Shown one piece after another: positions 35,289-44,049 of a stretch of 50,949 nt of DNA. Both the position numbers and the translations under genes were made by a program. The notes below the pieces were generated by a model that did no database searches, was not told where the DNA came from, and saw nothing but the letters and a program-made list of their open reading frames with translations. Source of the DNA: Betaproteobacteria bacterium (GTDB taxonomy: Bacteria; Pseudomonadota; Gammaproteobacteria; Burkholderiales; Rhodocyclaceae); assembly GCA_020621865.1 (NCBI GenBank), contig JAHRYW010000010.1, forward strand, positions 111,009 through 161,957. The letters run 5' to 3'. The first letter of the stretch is position 1. The number at the start of each line of letters is the position of its first letter.

Positions 35289-36332
35289 CTAGATCAAAGT
35301 TTTAAAGAAATCGCATAGCTCTTTTGCTTCGCGTTCAACGGTATAAAACTGTTCGATTTTTCTTCTCCCGCGCTCGCCCATTATCGTTAGCAATTCCGGG
35401 GCGCGCATTAGTGTTTCCAGTTGTGCTCGCGTTGCCGTGACGTCGCCACACGGTACGATATATCCTTCTCTACCCTCTTCAATAATTTCAGGCCATGCGC
35501 CCGCTTGGCTGGCAAGAACGGCCGCCCCGCAGCCCATTGCTTCTAATACTGTTAAGCCGAAGCCTTCATTGCGGCTAAGTGCTGCAACAATCGAGACGGC
35601 TTGAAATAACTTGGGTATGCGTGAAAATGGCTGCTTGCCCAAAAAGACAACGCGCTCGCTCAGGCCTGCTGCCGAAAGAATTTGTTTTTGCCGGGTGACA
35701 AACTGCTCGTTGTCCGAGGTTATCTCTCCGACAATAATTAATGTGAAATCAGGATAAATTGATAACAGCGGTAAACTGGCCTCGATCAATATGTCTACGC
35801 CCTTTTGTTCGCGGACGCGGCCAAAAATGCCTATGCCGTACTTGCCTGGTAGGTTTAGTGCTTTCCAAGCGGCGGCACGGTCGGGCGGTGGGTGATAAAA
35901 ATTCTTGTCAATACCATGAGGAATAATGGCTGCTGGCGGTGTTTGTAAGTAGCTTGCAGCAGCCGAACAAGTGGAGATCACTGCATCCATTTTGCCCATT
36001 AGCCATTTGGTAAAAGTACTATGATGGCGCTGGGCAGTTGACGTAAAAACAATTTTTATTTTCGCCTTAAAAACATGCTTGAGTATTAACGCCTGGATCA
36101 TTTCGTTGTTGCGGCGTGCATGAAATACTCGCCAAGATCCATCTGGTAGAGGCCGTCGTGCCAGTTTTGCAACTTCGCAAAAGGTCAGTCTTGGTACATC
36201 GGCGGGCAGGTTGTGTTTGCCCATTACTGCCAATTTGAGGTATTTCTGCTGCTCGTGCAGAACTTGCAGCATGGTTGAGGTCACCCCGGAAAAACGGGGA
36301 TTGGCGTTTCCCAAAATCAGCTCAATGGCCAT
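35289..36332 (-). CDS. Family 4 glycosyltransferase
   Basis: A 347-residue GT-B enzyme. It has 'YGIGIFGRVREQKGVDILIEA' (trimmed: GRVREQKGVDILIEA, about 171) and the retaining-GT4 signature 'NEGFGLTVLEAMGCGAAVLASQAG' (shortened: NEGFGLTVLEAMGCGAA), including the catalytic E-x7-E. 'VSTCSAAASYL' and 'IIPHGIDKNFY' mark the domain linker. It transfers a sugar from a nucleotide sugar with retention. It is the last gene of a three-gene minus-strand set (GT2, Stealth, GT4) with gaps of 29 and 54 bases. Confidence 0.88.
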   Translation of the reverse strand: MAIELILGNANPRFSGVTSTMLQVLHEQQKYLKLAVMGKHNLPADVPRLTFCEVAKLARRPLPDGSWRVFHARRNNEMIQALILKHVFKAKIKIVFTSTAQRHHSTFTKWLMGKMDAVISTCSAAASYLQTPPAAIIPHGIDKNFYHPPPDRAAAWKALNLPGKYGIGIFGRVREQKGVDILIEASLPLLSIYPDFTLIIVGEITSDNEQFVTRQKQILSAAGLSERVVFLGKQPFSRIPKLFQAVSIVAALSRNEGFGLTVLEAMGCGAAVLASQAGAWPEIIEEGREGYIVPCGDVTATRAQLETLMRAPELLTIMGERGRRKIEQFYTVEREAKELCDFFKTLI

Positions 36333-36361
36333 GAATCAACTAACCGCCGTATAAAGGTGCT

Positions 36362-37393
36362 TCACGGATATATCGTCTTGTTAGCATCCAAAGACGACAG
36401 GAACTGTTCCAAGGTGCCGACGCGTTGATGCATCCATGCTTTGACGATGGATTGTGTTTCTTCAGTGCCTGTATCCAGCCCTTGCACACACGCAAACGCA
36501 TATTGCTTGGATTCATTGGCAACTTGTATTTGCTGTCTGATGCGAAACGCACTCTGATCTGCTGGTTTTATCTGCAAAGTCTTTAAAGTGTTATCCACAA
36601 TGGCTAGGCCCGCAGCCATTGCAACGTAGGTTGCCAATGCTTCGCCAACAAATTGCTTTTCAGATCGAAACCGGTAGTGAATATTTTCTTCAAAAAGATT
36701 GGGGTGTGCGGAGTAGAAGTTGGCAAGCGTGTGCTTCAGGTAAGGGTGAGGATTGTGATCTAGGCGGAGATAGCGTTTTTCCATGCCTGCCAGTTTCGCT
36801 GCTTTTTCCTGTCCCAGAAGATGGCTGGCTCTGCCTGATCTTCGCTTGGTAAAAAGCGCTCTCAACCGGGACAGAAATTGCCCATGTGTGCTTAAGTGCT
36901 TGAATTGAGTATGGCGGCCTCTGACCACCATCTTCTCTTCGCGGAAGAAGTCGCGCTCGTCAACTGGACGCAAAAGAAAGAAATCATCGTTGAAGAAAAT
37001 AAAGCGGTTCGATAGGTCTTCAATGCGCCAGAGTGCGGTGGTCAGGGAGCGTATATTGAATAACGGCAGTGCGGAGGGGTGTCCTCGAAATATCTCTTTG
37101 TGGTCAATGACCTTGACGCGGTCTTGGAAGGGGGTGTCGAGTAGTTTTGTGATTAGTGAAGGCGTTTGCTCGTCGCTGACGATGAATATCGTGCGAATCC
37201 ATGGAGCGAAGCGAAATATTGACGTAATGCAACAATCCAATTCTCCGGAGTCGTTGAGGCGAGATTGGCTGACAGTCGTCGGGCGTTTGATTCCCTGCTG
37301 CTTGAGGCATTCACTCAGCTTCTGGGCGTGCCTGGGATCAGATCCATCCACCCAAGTAATGACGGCGTCAACCGGTGTTGAATTCTCTGTCAC
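36362..37393 (-). CDS. Stealth-type sugar-phosphate transferase, copy 2
   Basis: A 343-residue Stealth protein: CR1 'DAVITWVDGSDPRHAQK' at the amino end, CR2 'RFIFFNDDFFLLRPV' (about 130-144), CR3 'HNPHPYLKHTLANFY' with 'IHYRFRSEKQFV', and CR4 'FACVQGLD' near the C-terminus. It clearly differs in sequence from the copy at 32967 and is less AT-rich, so the two are unlikely to be a recent duplication. The start is GTG 37393 with no clear ribosome site. It sits between GT4 and GT2 genes on one strand, which suggests a phosphodiester-linked oligosaccharide. Confidence 0.85.
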   Translation of the reverse strand: MTENSTPVDAVITWVDGSDPRHAQKLSECLKQQGIKRPTTVSQSRLNDSGELDCCITSIFRFAPWIRTIFIVSDEQTPSLITKLLDTPFQDRVKVIDHKEIFRGHPSALPLFNIRSLTTALWRIEDLSNRFIFFNDDFFLLRPVDERDFFREEKMVVRGRHTQFKHLSTHGQFLSRLRALFTKRRSGRASHLLGQEKAAKLAGMEKRYLRLDHNPHPYLKHTLANFYSAHPNLFEENIHYRFRSEKQFVGEALATYVAMAAGLAIVDNTLKTLQIKPADQSAFRIRQQIQVANESKQYAFACVQGLDTGTEETQSIVKAWMHQRVGTLEQFLSSLDANKTIYP

Positions 37394-37447
37394 AGAAGTC
37401 TTATATCAAGCACGGTTGAATCTTGCTATTACGGAAAGTAAACGAAA

Positions 37448-38281
37448 TCAAGATTGGGGTGTTGGTTCGGAGAGTTGTTTAATTCCGCAGGGTGTTTCCG
37501 TGATGCGCTCTCTGACCGTGGTTTCTCGAATGTTACGGTTTATTTCCCAATCTGCTTTGTTCTCATAACCGCGAGCATGGTCGAGATGAACGCAAATGGC
37601 GCTGTAACGTATTTGCTTCGCTTTCAGGCCAATATTAGTCAGACGTTCACCAAATTCACGATCTTGTCCGCCGTAGCGCATTCGTTCGTCAAAGCCGTTT
37701 ACGCGCAAGGCATCGGTTCTGTAACAAGATGCGTTATGTCCGTTCCAAGTGGGTTTCGTAAACGTCAATTTGTTGTACAGGAGCGCTCTTGCGGTCCTCG
37801 CGTTCAATTTCATGAACTTGAGACTGCGCTTCATACCGCGTTCAATTAGCCAAGATGTCCGGAAACAGTTTCCTTGCGTTATGTCTTCCCGGGTAATTGC
37901 CTTGCTTATATCCATTGGCAACTTAAAATAGCCTCCGGAGAGAAAGAACCCGGGTTTCGCATTCGCACGATGAACTGCGACGAAATCATTTCTTGGAATA
38001 CAGTCGCCATCGGTCATGATGATGTAGTCGCCTTTGGCGGCGAGGAGCGCTTTGTTCAGGATTCGACACTTTTGAAATCCTTTGTCCTCATGCCAGACAT
38101 GTTGTATTTCCAGATGGGTTTCGTCACGCATACGATCAATGAGCTGCCGGGTTTCGTCGGTGGATCCATCGTCTGCAACCACCACTTCAAAATTTGTGTC
38201 TGCCTGGCAATGAAAGCCCCACAAAACCTTCTGTAACCACTCCGGGGAGTTGTAGGTGGTAAATATGACGCTAATTTTCAA
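37448..38281 (-). CDS. Family 2 glycosyltransferase with galactosyltransferase-type C-terminus
   Basis: A 277-residue GT-A enzyme: 'ISVIFTTYNSPEWLQKVL', 'VVVADDGSTDETRQLI', DxD in 'YIIMTDGDCIPRNDF', and the Glyco_transf_7C stretch 'VNGFDERMRYGGQDREFGERL'. The start is TTG 38281 with AGGTAA upstream. It is first in the GT2-Stealth-GT4 set. Its C-terminal half resembles that of the glycosyltransferase at 31133. It probably adds Gal/GalNAc-type sugars, but the donor cannot be deduced. Confidence 0.85.
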   Translation of the reverse strand: MKISVIFTTYNSPEWLQKVLWGFHCQADTNFEVVVADDGSTDETRQLIDRMRDETHLEIQHVWHEDKGFQKCRILNKALLAAKGDYIIMTDGDCIPRNDFVAVHRANAKPGFFLSGGYFKLPMDISKAITREDITQGNCFRTSWLIERGMKRSLKFMKLNARTARALLYNKLTFTKPTWNGHNASCYRTDALRVNGFDERMRYGGQDREFGERLTNIGLKAKQIRYSAICVHLDHARGYENKADWEINRNIRETTVRERITETPCGIKQLSEPTPQS

Positions 38282-38645
38282 TCGGGGTTACCTGAAATGA
38301 TTTATTGACGTGCCGTCCAACGGGTTCATTGGTGTTGTACCTGCTGCATTTTATAGAAAACCCCCTGCTCCGTGGCGACTATAAGCCCTCAGTCTAGGGG
38401 GGAGCATCAAGTTTCGTTCCGTTGAGAGGCGGGAGCAGGATAATTCGGGTTGAAGGCCCCGTTTTTGGGTTTTCTGGTAGGGCGAGTCGCGTGGGGTGTG
38501 TCGCAGCGACAGAGATTGACGGTGGGGCGATGCAGGAGGGGGCGCTCCGGGCAGCATTGCACTCAAAGGTGGGCGCTGGTGGTGAGGTCGTAGGCAAGGC
38601 ATCTGGCCGTTACAATAGCGGACTGCGTTAGTAGGGAGTGATCAG
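38282..38645. other. Non-coding gap between the glycan island and gmk
   Basis: About 360 bases with no convincing gene; short open frames here lack ribosome sites and family features. A TACAAT box (38611-38616) lies 30 bases before the gmk start and may be its -10, but no clear -35 is seen. This is the right boundary of the island, and no integrase, tRNA or direct repeat was noticed. Confidence 0.45.
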
Positions 38646-39254
38646 ATGGCCGGAAATTTGTATGTGGTGGCGGCGCCCTCCGGTGCCGGAAAGACAACGC
38701 TGGTGCGCTTGCTCCTTGAGCAGGAGCCAGGAGTCAATCTGTCGATTTCGTTTACGACGCGGCAGCCGAGGCCGGGGGAAGAGAACGGCCGCGAATATCA
38801 TTTCGTCGATACCACAGAGTTCCAGGCCATGATCGCTCGCCAGGAATTCCTTGAGTGGGCTGAGGTGCATGGCAATTTTTACGGCACTTCGAAGAAGTGG
38901 ATCGCTGACCGTCTCGCCACTGGGTGCGATGTCCTGCTCGAGATTGACTGGCAGGGGGCTCAACAAGTTCGATCGCTTTTTCCGCAAGCGATCGGCGTTT
39001 TCATTCTGCCGCCATCGATGGAGGAGTTGACTCGCCGTCTGACCGGTCGCGGTACCGACAGCGCCGATGTCATTGCCCGCCGCCTGGCCGTGGCGCATGC
39101 GGAAATGCGTCATGTCGGGGAATTCGACTATGTTATTATTAACGACCAGTTAGTGCAGGCGCTGGATGATCTGCGTGCGGTTGTACGCGCTTCCCGTCTG
39201 AGCTTCGGGGCGCAGCGTGCGCGTCACGCGCCCCTGTTTGAAAGATTGATCTGA
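38646..39254 (+). CDS. gmk: Guanylate kinase
   Basis: This enzyme phosphorylates GMP to GDP. The 202-residue protein has the P-loop 'APSGAGKTTLV' (about 8-18), 'SISFTTRQPRPGEENGREY' (GMP-binding region) and 'LEIDWQGAQQVR'. GGGAG precedes the ATG. It begins gmk-rpoZ-spoT, a conserved unit that links guanine nucleotide supply, RNA polymerase omega and (p)ppGpp metabolism. Confidence 0.95.
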   Translation: MAGNLYVVAAPSGAGKTTLVRLLLEQEPGVNLSISFTTRQPRPGEENGREYHFVDTTEFQAMIARQEFLEWAEVHGNFYGTSKKWIADRLATGCDVLLEIDWQGAQQVRSLFPQAIGVFILPPSMEELTRRLTGRGTDSADVIARRLAVAHAEMRHVGEFDYVIINDQLVQALDDLRAVVRASRLSFGAQRARHAPLFERLI

Positions 39255-39269
39255 TTTTTGAGGTTTACC

Positions 39270-39476
39270 ATGGCCCGCGTTACCGTTGATGACTGCCTGA
39301 AAAGAATTCCGAACCGTTTCCAGATGACCCTGGCTGCCGCTCATCGCGCCCGCCAATTGGCCAATGGCGCAACGCCGCTGGTCGATGCCGAGAAGCACAA
39401 GCCGACCGTCGTCGCACTGAAGGAAATGGGCGCCGGCAAAGTCGGTCTGGAAGTCCTGAATCGCGGCCAGGCCTGA
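39270..39476 (+). CDS. rpoZ: RNA polymerase omega subunit
   Basis: A 68-residue subunit that aids RNA polymerase assembly and is needed for the ppGpp response at site 1. The amino end '[17 protein letters not shown]' and '[20 protein letters not shown]' are typical. ATG 39270, with GAGG seven bases upstream, is preferred over ATG 39258. It is 15 bases after gmk and 21 before spoT. Confidence 0.95.
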   Translation: MARVTVDDCLKRIPNRFQMTLAAAHRARQLANGATPLVDAEKHKPTVVALKEMGAGKVGLEVLNRGQA

Positions 39477-39497
39477 AGGTTGGGGCGGTGAAGACTG

Positions 39498-41651
39498 ATG
39501 GATTCCGCGCCGTCACCTCAGCCGCCTGCCTATGAGGAACCCGCTTACCGGGTTTTCCTCGATAGTCTCGAATATCTTTCCCCTGCTGACGTAACAAGAA
39601 TCAAGGCTGCGTATGCATACGCAGGCCGTGCGCATGCCAATCAGCGGCGCATGTCCGGCGAGCCCTACATTACGCATCCGCTGGCCGTGGCCGGTGCGGT
39701 GGTCGAGTGGCGAATGGATGCCGATGCGGTCTGCGCCGCATTGCTGCACGATGTGCTGGAAGATACCGGCGCCACCAAGCACGAACTGGCCGAGAAATTC
39801 GGCAAGGAAGTCGCCGAACTGGTCGACGGCTTGTCCAAGCTGGACAAGATGGAGTTCGCTTCCTATCAGGAGGCGCAGGCGGAAAATTTCCGCAAGATGC
39901 TGATGGCGATGGCGCGTGATTTGCGCGTCGTGCTGATCAAGCTGGCTGACCGCCAGCACAATTTGCAGACCATGTCGGCAATGCGTGCCGACAAGCGGGC
40001 CCGGATTGCCCGCGAGACGCTTGAAATCTACGCGCCGATTGCACTGCGCCTGGGTTTGAACAAGCTCTACCGCGAGTTGCAGGATACGTCGTTCCAGCTG
40101 ATTCACCCGCATCGGGCCGAGGTGCTGGCCAAGGCGCTCAGCGCGGCGCGAGGCAATCGCAAGGAATTGCTGACCCAGATCCTCAACGGCATTAACGAAA
40201 AGCTTGAACACGCCGGCTTGAAATCCGAGGTTTTCGGTCGCGAGAAGAGTCTTTATTCGATCTTCCGCAAGATGAAGGACAAGCAGTTGTCCTTCTCGCA
40301 GGTGCTCGACATTTATGGCTTCCGCGTTGTCGTCGACAACGTGCCGACCTGCTATCTGGCGCTGGGTGCCTTGCATAGCCTGTTCAAGCCGGTGCCCGGC
40401 AAGTTCAAGGACTACATTGCGATTCCCAAGGCCAATGGTTACCAGTCGCTGCATACGACGCTGATCGGTCCCTATGGCACACCGGTCGAGGTCCAGATCC
40501 GGACTCGCGAAATGCACAACGTCGCGCAGGAAGGTGTGGCGGCGCACTGGCTGTACAAGGACATGGACGAAAGCAGCGCCGACCTGCAGATCAAGACGCA
40601 CAAATGGCTGCAGTCCTTGCTCGACATGCAGACCAGCGATTCGTCGGAGTTTTTCGAAAACGTCAAGATCGACCTCTTCCCCGACGAGGTCTATGTCTTC
40701 ACGCCCAAAGGCAAGATCATGGCCATGCCGCGCGGCGCGACGGTCGTCGATTTCGCCTACGCGGTGCATACCGATGTCGGCCATCACTGTTCGGCCGCCC
40801 GGGTCAATCACGAGCTTTCGCCTTTGCGTACCGAACTGCGAAACGGCGACCTGGTCGAGATCGTGACTTCCAACCAGGCCAGTCCCAATCCGGTCTGGCT
40901 GACTTACGTCAAGACCGGGCGGGCGCGCAGCAAGATTCGCCATTTCCTGCGTACCATGCAGAACGAAGAGTCGGCCCGCCTTGGCGAGCGCCTGCTGCGC
41001 CAGGAATTGCTGTCCTTGGGAGTGGTGCCAATCTCGATTCCGACCGAAGCCTGGGATGCCATGGTCAAGTCGGGGGGGCAGAAGTCAATCGAGGAGTTGT
41101 ATACCGAAATCGGTCTCGGCAAGCGCCTGCCTTCGGTCGTGGCCCGACGCCTGTTGGCGCGCGAGGACATGTCGCACGATTCGCCGAGCAGCATGACGCT
41201 GGCCATTCACGGCACCGAGGGGATGGCCATCCAGTTGGCGCGCTGCTGCCAGCCGATACCAGGCGATCCCATCATCGGGTCGATCAAGAAAGGCAGCGGG
41301 CTGGTCATTCACACCCACGACTGCCCGACCATCCGCAAATCGCGCTCGACCGAGCCGCAGAAGTGGATCGATGTCGAATGGGAGCCGGAAGAAGGCAAGC
41401 TGTTCGATATTCGTATCAAGGTCGAGGTCAAGAACACCCGCGGCGTGCTGGCGCAAGTGGCTTCGGCAATCGCCGAGGCCGGTTCGAATATCGAGCATGT
41501 CGCCATGGATGCCGATCCGGAACGCTTGTTCACGCTGCTCCGCTTTACCATTCAGGTCGCGCACCGCAATCACCTGGCGGCCGTGATGCGCGGCATGCGC
41601 CATATCCCCGAAGTCACCCGGATCACCCGGGAAAGGGGAGGCGATAGTTGA
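39498..41651 (+). CDS. spoT: Bifunctional (p)ppGpp synthetase/hydrolase SpoT
   Basis: A 717-residue RSH protein with four domains in order: HD hydrolase ('ALLHDVLEDTGA', about 76-87), synthetase ('YSIFRKMKDKQLSF', 'YGFRVVVDNV', 'IPKANGYQSLHTTLIG'), TGS ('VYVFTPKGKIMAMPRGATVVDFAYAVH', trimmed: PKGKIMAMPRGATVVDFA) and ACT at the C-terminal end (about 640-715). HD-domain His and Asp are present, so hydrolysis is expected; 'GYQSLH' suggests synthesis is possible too. It is preceded by rpoZ, and its stop overlaps the dadA start. Confidence 0.95.
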   Translation: MDSAPSPQPPAYEEPAYRVFLDSLEYLSPADVTRIKAAYAYAGRAHANQRRMSGEPYITHPLAVAGAVVEWRMDADAVCAALLHDVLEDTGATKHELAEKFGKEVAELVDGLSKLDKMEFASYQEAQAENFRKMLMAMARDLRVVLIKLADRQHNLQTMSAMRADKRARIARETLEIYAPIALRLGLNKLYRELQDTSFQLIHPHRAEVLAKALSAARGNRKELLTQILNGINEKLEHAGLKSEVFGREKSLYSIFRKMKDKQLSFSQVLDIYGFRVVVDNVPTCYLALGALHSLFKPVPGKFKDYIAIPKANGYQSLHTTLIGPYGTPVEVQIRTREMHNVAQEGVAAHWLYKDMDESSADLQIKTHKWLQSLLDMQTSDSSEFFENVKIDLFPDEVYVFTPKGKIMAMPRGATVVDFAYAVHTDVGHHCSAARVNHELSPLRTELRNGDLVEIVTSNQASPNPVWLTYVKTGRARSKIRHFLRTMQNEESARLGERLLRQELLSLGVVPISIPTEAWDAMVKSGGQKSIEELYTEIGLGKRLPSVVARRLLAREDMSHDSPSSMTLAIHGTEGMAIQLARCCQPIPGDPIIGSIKKGSGLVIHTHDCPTIRKSRSTEPQKWIDVEWEPEEGKLFDIRIKVEVKNTRGVLAQVASAIAEAGSNIEHVAMDADPERLFTLLRFTIQVAHRNHLAAVMRGMRHIPEVTRITRERGGDS

Positions 41652-42901
41652 GGGTTCTCGTCCTGGGGGCCGGTGTGGTCGGCACCACGAGCGCATGGTA
41701 TCTCGCCCGGGCCGGGCACCAGGTCACGGTGATCGATCGCCAGCCGCTGGCCGGCAATGAAACCAGCTTCGCCAATGGCGGCCAGATTTCGGTTTCCCAT
41801 GCCGAGCCGTGGGCCAATCCGCATGTTTTGCCGCAGGTCCTGAAATGGATGGGGCGCGAGGATGCCCCGCTACTCTGGCGGTGGCGGGCCGATCCGGCCC
41901 AGTTGGCCTGGGGGCTGCATTTTCTCGGTGAATGTCTGCCCGGGCGGACGCGTGACAACATCTCGGCCATCGTTGCCATGGCGCTTTACAGCCGTGGGTG
42001 CTTGCGTGCCTTGCGCGAGGAACTGGGTCTGCAATACGACCAGCTGGAGCGCGGCATCCTGCACATTTATACCGAACCCCGGGAGTTTTCGGCGGCGGTC
42101 AAGGCGGCGCGTGTCATGCGCGGATTCGGGCTGGATCGCGATACGGTCGATGTCGACAAATGTCTGCAAATTGAGCCCGCGCTGGCTGATGCACGGCAGT
42201 TGCTGGTCGGCGGCGACTATACGCGCTCCGACGAATCCGGTGATGCCCACAAATTTACCCTGGCCCTGGCCGAACACGCGCGGGGACTGGGCGTCGATTT
42301 TCGCTTCGGTGTCACGGTGGAGCGCATCGCCAATGGTGGCAGCAAGATTGCCGGTGTCGTGGCGCGTGATGAAAACGGCGCCGAATTGCTGACCGCCGAT
42401 GCGTACGTGGTCGCCCTTGGCAGCTATTCACCGTTGTTGTTGAGGCAAATCGGCATCAATCTGCCGGTCTATCCGGCCAAGGGCTATTCGGCGACCCTGA
42501 CCTTGGCCGAGGGCAGCCCGGCGCCTACGGTCAGTCTGACTGATGACGAGCGAAAACTGGTGTTCTCGCGTCTCGGCAATCGTCTGCGGGTGGCCGGTAC
42601 GGCCGAATTCAACGGCTACAACCTCGACTTGAATCCAGTGCGCTGCCAGGCGCTGGTCGAGCGTACGCGCCAGTTGTTCCCGCGTCTGGAAATCGTTGGC
42701 GAACCGGCCTTCTGGTGCGGTTTGCGACCGGCTACCCCGTCGAATGTGCCGATTATTGGCCGGACGGGCTACCGCAATCTGTGGGTGAACACCGGCCACG
42801 GTACGCTGGGCTGGACGATGGCCTGCGGCTCGGCGGCATCGCTGGCCGAAATGATCAGCGGTCGGCTGCCCGAACCGGATTTTCCGTTCCGGGAATGCTG
42901 A
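41648..42901 (+). CDS. dadA: D-amino acid dehydrogenase small subunit
   Basis: A FAD-dependent enzyme (417 residues) that oxidises D-amino acids such as D-alanine and passes electrons to the respiratory chain. The dinucleotide motif 'VLVLGAGVVGTTSAWYLA' is at the amino end. The C-terminal FAD-binding part has 'WCGLRPATPSNVPIIGRT' and 'GTLGWTMACGSA', both typical of DadA. The TTG start overlaps the spoT stop, which implies translational coupling. A core-only partial match to the dispersed motif (CTACGGTC, about 42525) was noticed inside it. Confidence 0.9.
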   Translation: MRVLVLGAGVVGTTSAWYLARAGHQVTVIDRQPLAGNETSFANGGQISVSHAEPWANPHVLPQVLKWMGREDAPLLWRWRADPAQLAWGLHFLGECLPGRTRDNISAIVAMALYSRGCLRALREELGLQYDQLERGILHIYTEPREFSAAVKAARVMRGFGLDRDTVDVDKCLQIEPALADARQLLVGGDYTRSDESGDAHKFTLALAEHARGLGVDFRFGVTVERIANGGSKIAGVVARDENGAELLTADAYVVALGSYSPLLLRQIGINLPVYPAKGYSATLTLAEGSPAPTVSLTDDERKLVFSRLGNRLRVAGTAEFNGYNLDLNPVRCQALVERTRQLFPRLEIVGEPAFWCGLRPATPSNVPIIGRTGYRNLWVNTGHGTLGWTMACGSAASLAEMISGRLPEPDFPFREC

Positions 42902-43656
42902 TCGACACCCACTGTCACCTCGATGCGGCCGAATTCGATGCCGACCGCGACGAGGTGCATGTGGCGGCGCTAGCGGCCGGGGTGGAGCGGATCGTCGTGC
43001 CGAATGTTACGGTCGGCACCTTAAAAGCGGCAAAAACCACGGTCGAGCGTTACGCGGGCTGCGTCGCGGCCTACGGTATTCATCCCTTGTACGTGATGCA
43101 GGCGCCAGATGGCGATCTGGCCATTTTGCGCGACTGGCTCGGCCGCGAAAAGCCAGTGGCCGTCGGCGAGGTCGGGCTCGACTTTTATGTGACCGATGTC
43201 GATCCGGTACGCCAGGAATTCTTTTTCGTCGAACAATTGAAGCTGGCGCGCGAATTCGATCTGCCGGTCATCCTGCATGTGCGGCGTGCCGTTGATGCGG
43301 TGCTTAAGCAATTGCGGCGCTTCCGGCCGCGCGGCGGCATCGCCCATGCCTTCAACGGCAGTCGCCAGCAGGCCGACGAGTTCATCAAGCTAGGCTTTGC
43401 GCTCGGCTTTGGCGGGGCGATGACCTTCAGCGGTTCGACGCGCATCCGCGAACTGGCGAGGAGCCTCCCGGCCGAAGCCATCGTTCTCGAAACCGATGCG
43501 CCCGATATCCCGCCGGCCTGGCTCAACGGCGGCCGGAATTCCCCGGCCGAACTCCCGCGCATCGCCGACGTCCTGGCCGAACTGCGCGGCACCTCCCGTG
43601 CCGAAGTGATCGCCATGACCGGCGCGAACGCTCGCCGCGTAATTGTCGGCCTTTGA
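42895..43656 (+). CDS. TatD-family metal-dependent hydrolase
   Basis: A 253-residue TIM-barrel hydrolase of the TatD family (3'-5' DNase or related quality-control activity). Metal-binding residues are in 'IDTHCHLDAAEF' at the amino end, 'VGEVGLDFYV' (Glu), 'VILHVRRA' (His), 'IAHAFNGSRQQADEF' (His) and 'LETDAPDIPP' (Asp). ATG 42895 is chosen because it gives 'MLIDTHCHLD'; it overlaps dadA by seven bases. A degenerate 33-bp motif copy (43003-43035) is in its coding sequence. Its stop overlaps the FNR-like site of the nap operon. Confidence 0.9.
   Translation: MLIDTHCHLDAAEFDADRDEVHVAALAAGVERIVVPNVTVGTLKAAKTTVERYAGCVAAYGIHPLYVMQAPDGDLAILRDWLGREKPVAVGEVGLDFYVTDVDPVRQEFFFVEQLKLAREFDLPVILHVRRAVDAVLKQLRRFRPRGGIAHAFNGSRQQADEFIKLGFALGFGGAMTFSGSTRIRELARSLPAEAIVLETDAPDIPPAWLNGGRNSPAELPRIADVLAELRGTSRAEVIAMTGANARRVIVGL
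43003..43035 (+). repeat. Dispersed 33-bp motif, copy 6 (degenerate, inside tatD-like gene)
   Basis: AATGTTACGGTC (one mismatch), 13 bases with a TTAAAA tract, CGGC, AAAA. Spacing equals that of the other copies. It encodes 'NVTVGTLKAAK'. Confidence 0.55.
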
Positions 43657-43666
43657 TCAGCGTCAA
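43653..43666 (+). promoter_or_regulatory. FNR-like binding site upstream of napD
   Basis: TTGATCAGCGTCAA matches the FNR consensus TTGAT-N4-ATCAA at nine of ten positions. It is 110 bases before napD and overlaps the stop codon of the tatD-like gene. A single NarL-type heptamer (TACCCCT on the minus strand, 43685-43691) is nearby. Oxygen control of nap would fit established FNR biology. Confidence 0.5.
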
Positions 43667-43775
43667 CATTCCAGTAAAAAATTCAGGGGTATTTCTCCAA
43701 TTTGATCTGCGCTAAAGAAGCGACTTCTGATGGGCGTAGATTGCCCTCGCTGAATTCGAATTGACTGGGCGTTGA

Positions 43776-44048
43776 ATGGACATGAAAGCTGCCACGGGGA
43801 TCAACATCTCCAGCGTCATCCTTGGGGTACTTCCCGTGGATGCGGAGCGGGTGCGGGGTGAGTTACAGGCACTCGACGGCGTTGAGGTTCATGCCGTAGC
43901 CGAGGATGGACGCATGATCGTCTCCATCGAAAGTGCCTCGGAAGGCGCCACGGTCGATACCTTTGAGGCGATGCGCCGCGTGCCGGGAGTGCTCTCGGCA
44001 TCGCTGGTGTATCACCAGTACGAATCCGATCCAGACGAGGAGGCCTGA
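43776..44048 (+). CDS. napD: NapA-maturation chaperone NapD
   Basis: A small (90-residue) cytoplasmic chaperone that binds the NapA twin-arginine signal until cofactor insertion is complete. The ferredoxin-like fold has '[17 protein letters not shown]' at the start and '[13 protein letters not shown]' near the end, typical of NapD. It is first in napDAGHB, one base ahead of napA. The C-terminal acidic tail ends 'DPDEEA'. Confidence 0.92.
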   Translation: MDMKAATGINISSVILGVLPVDAERVRGELQALDGVEVHAVAEDGRMIVSIESASEGATVDTFEAMRRVPGVLSASLVYHQYESDPDEEA

Positions 44049-44049
44049 G

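Noticed and set aside
38351..38631. Short open frames in the gap before gmk
   Set aside because: No ribosome site, low-complexity composition and no family resemblance.
42524..42540. CTACGGTCAG match inside dadA
   Set aside because: Only the 3' part of the core matches; the spacer tract, G/C tetramer and AAAA are missing, so it is not counted as a copy of the 33-bp motif.
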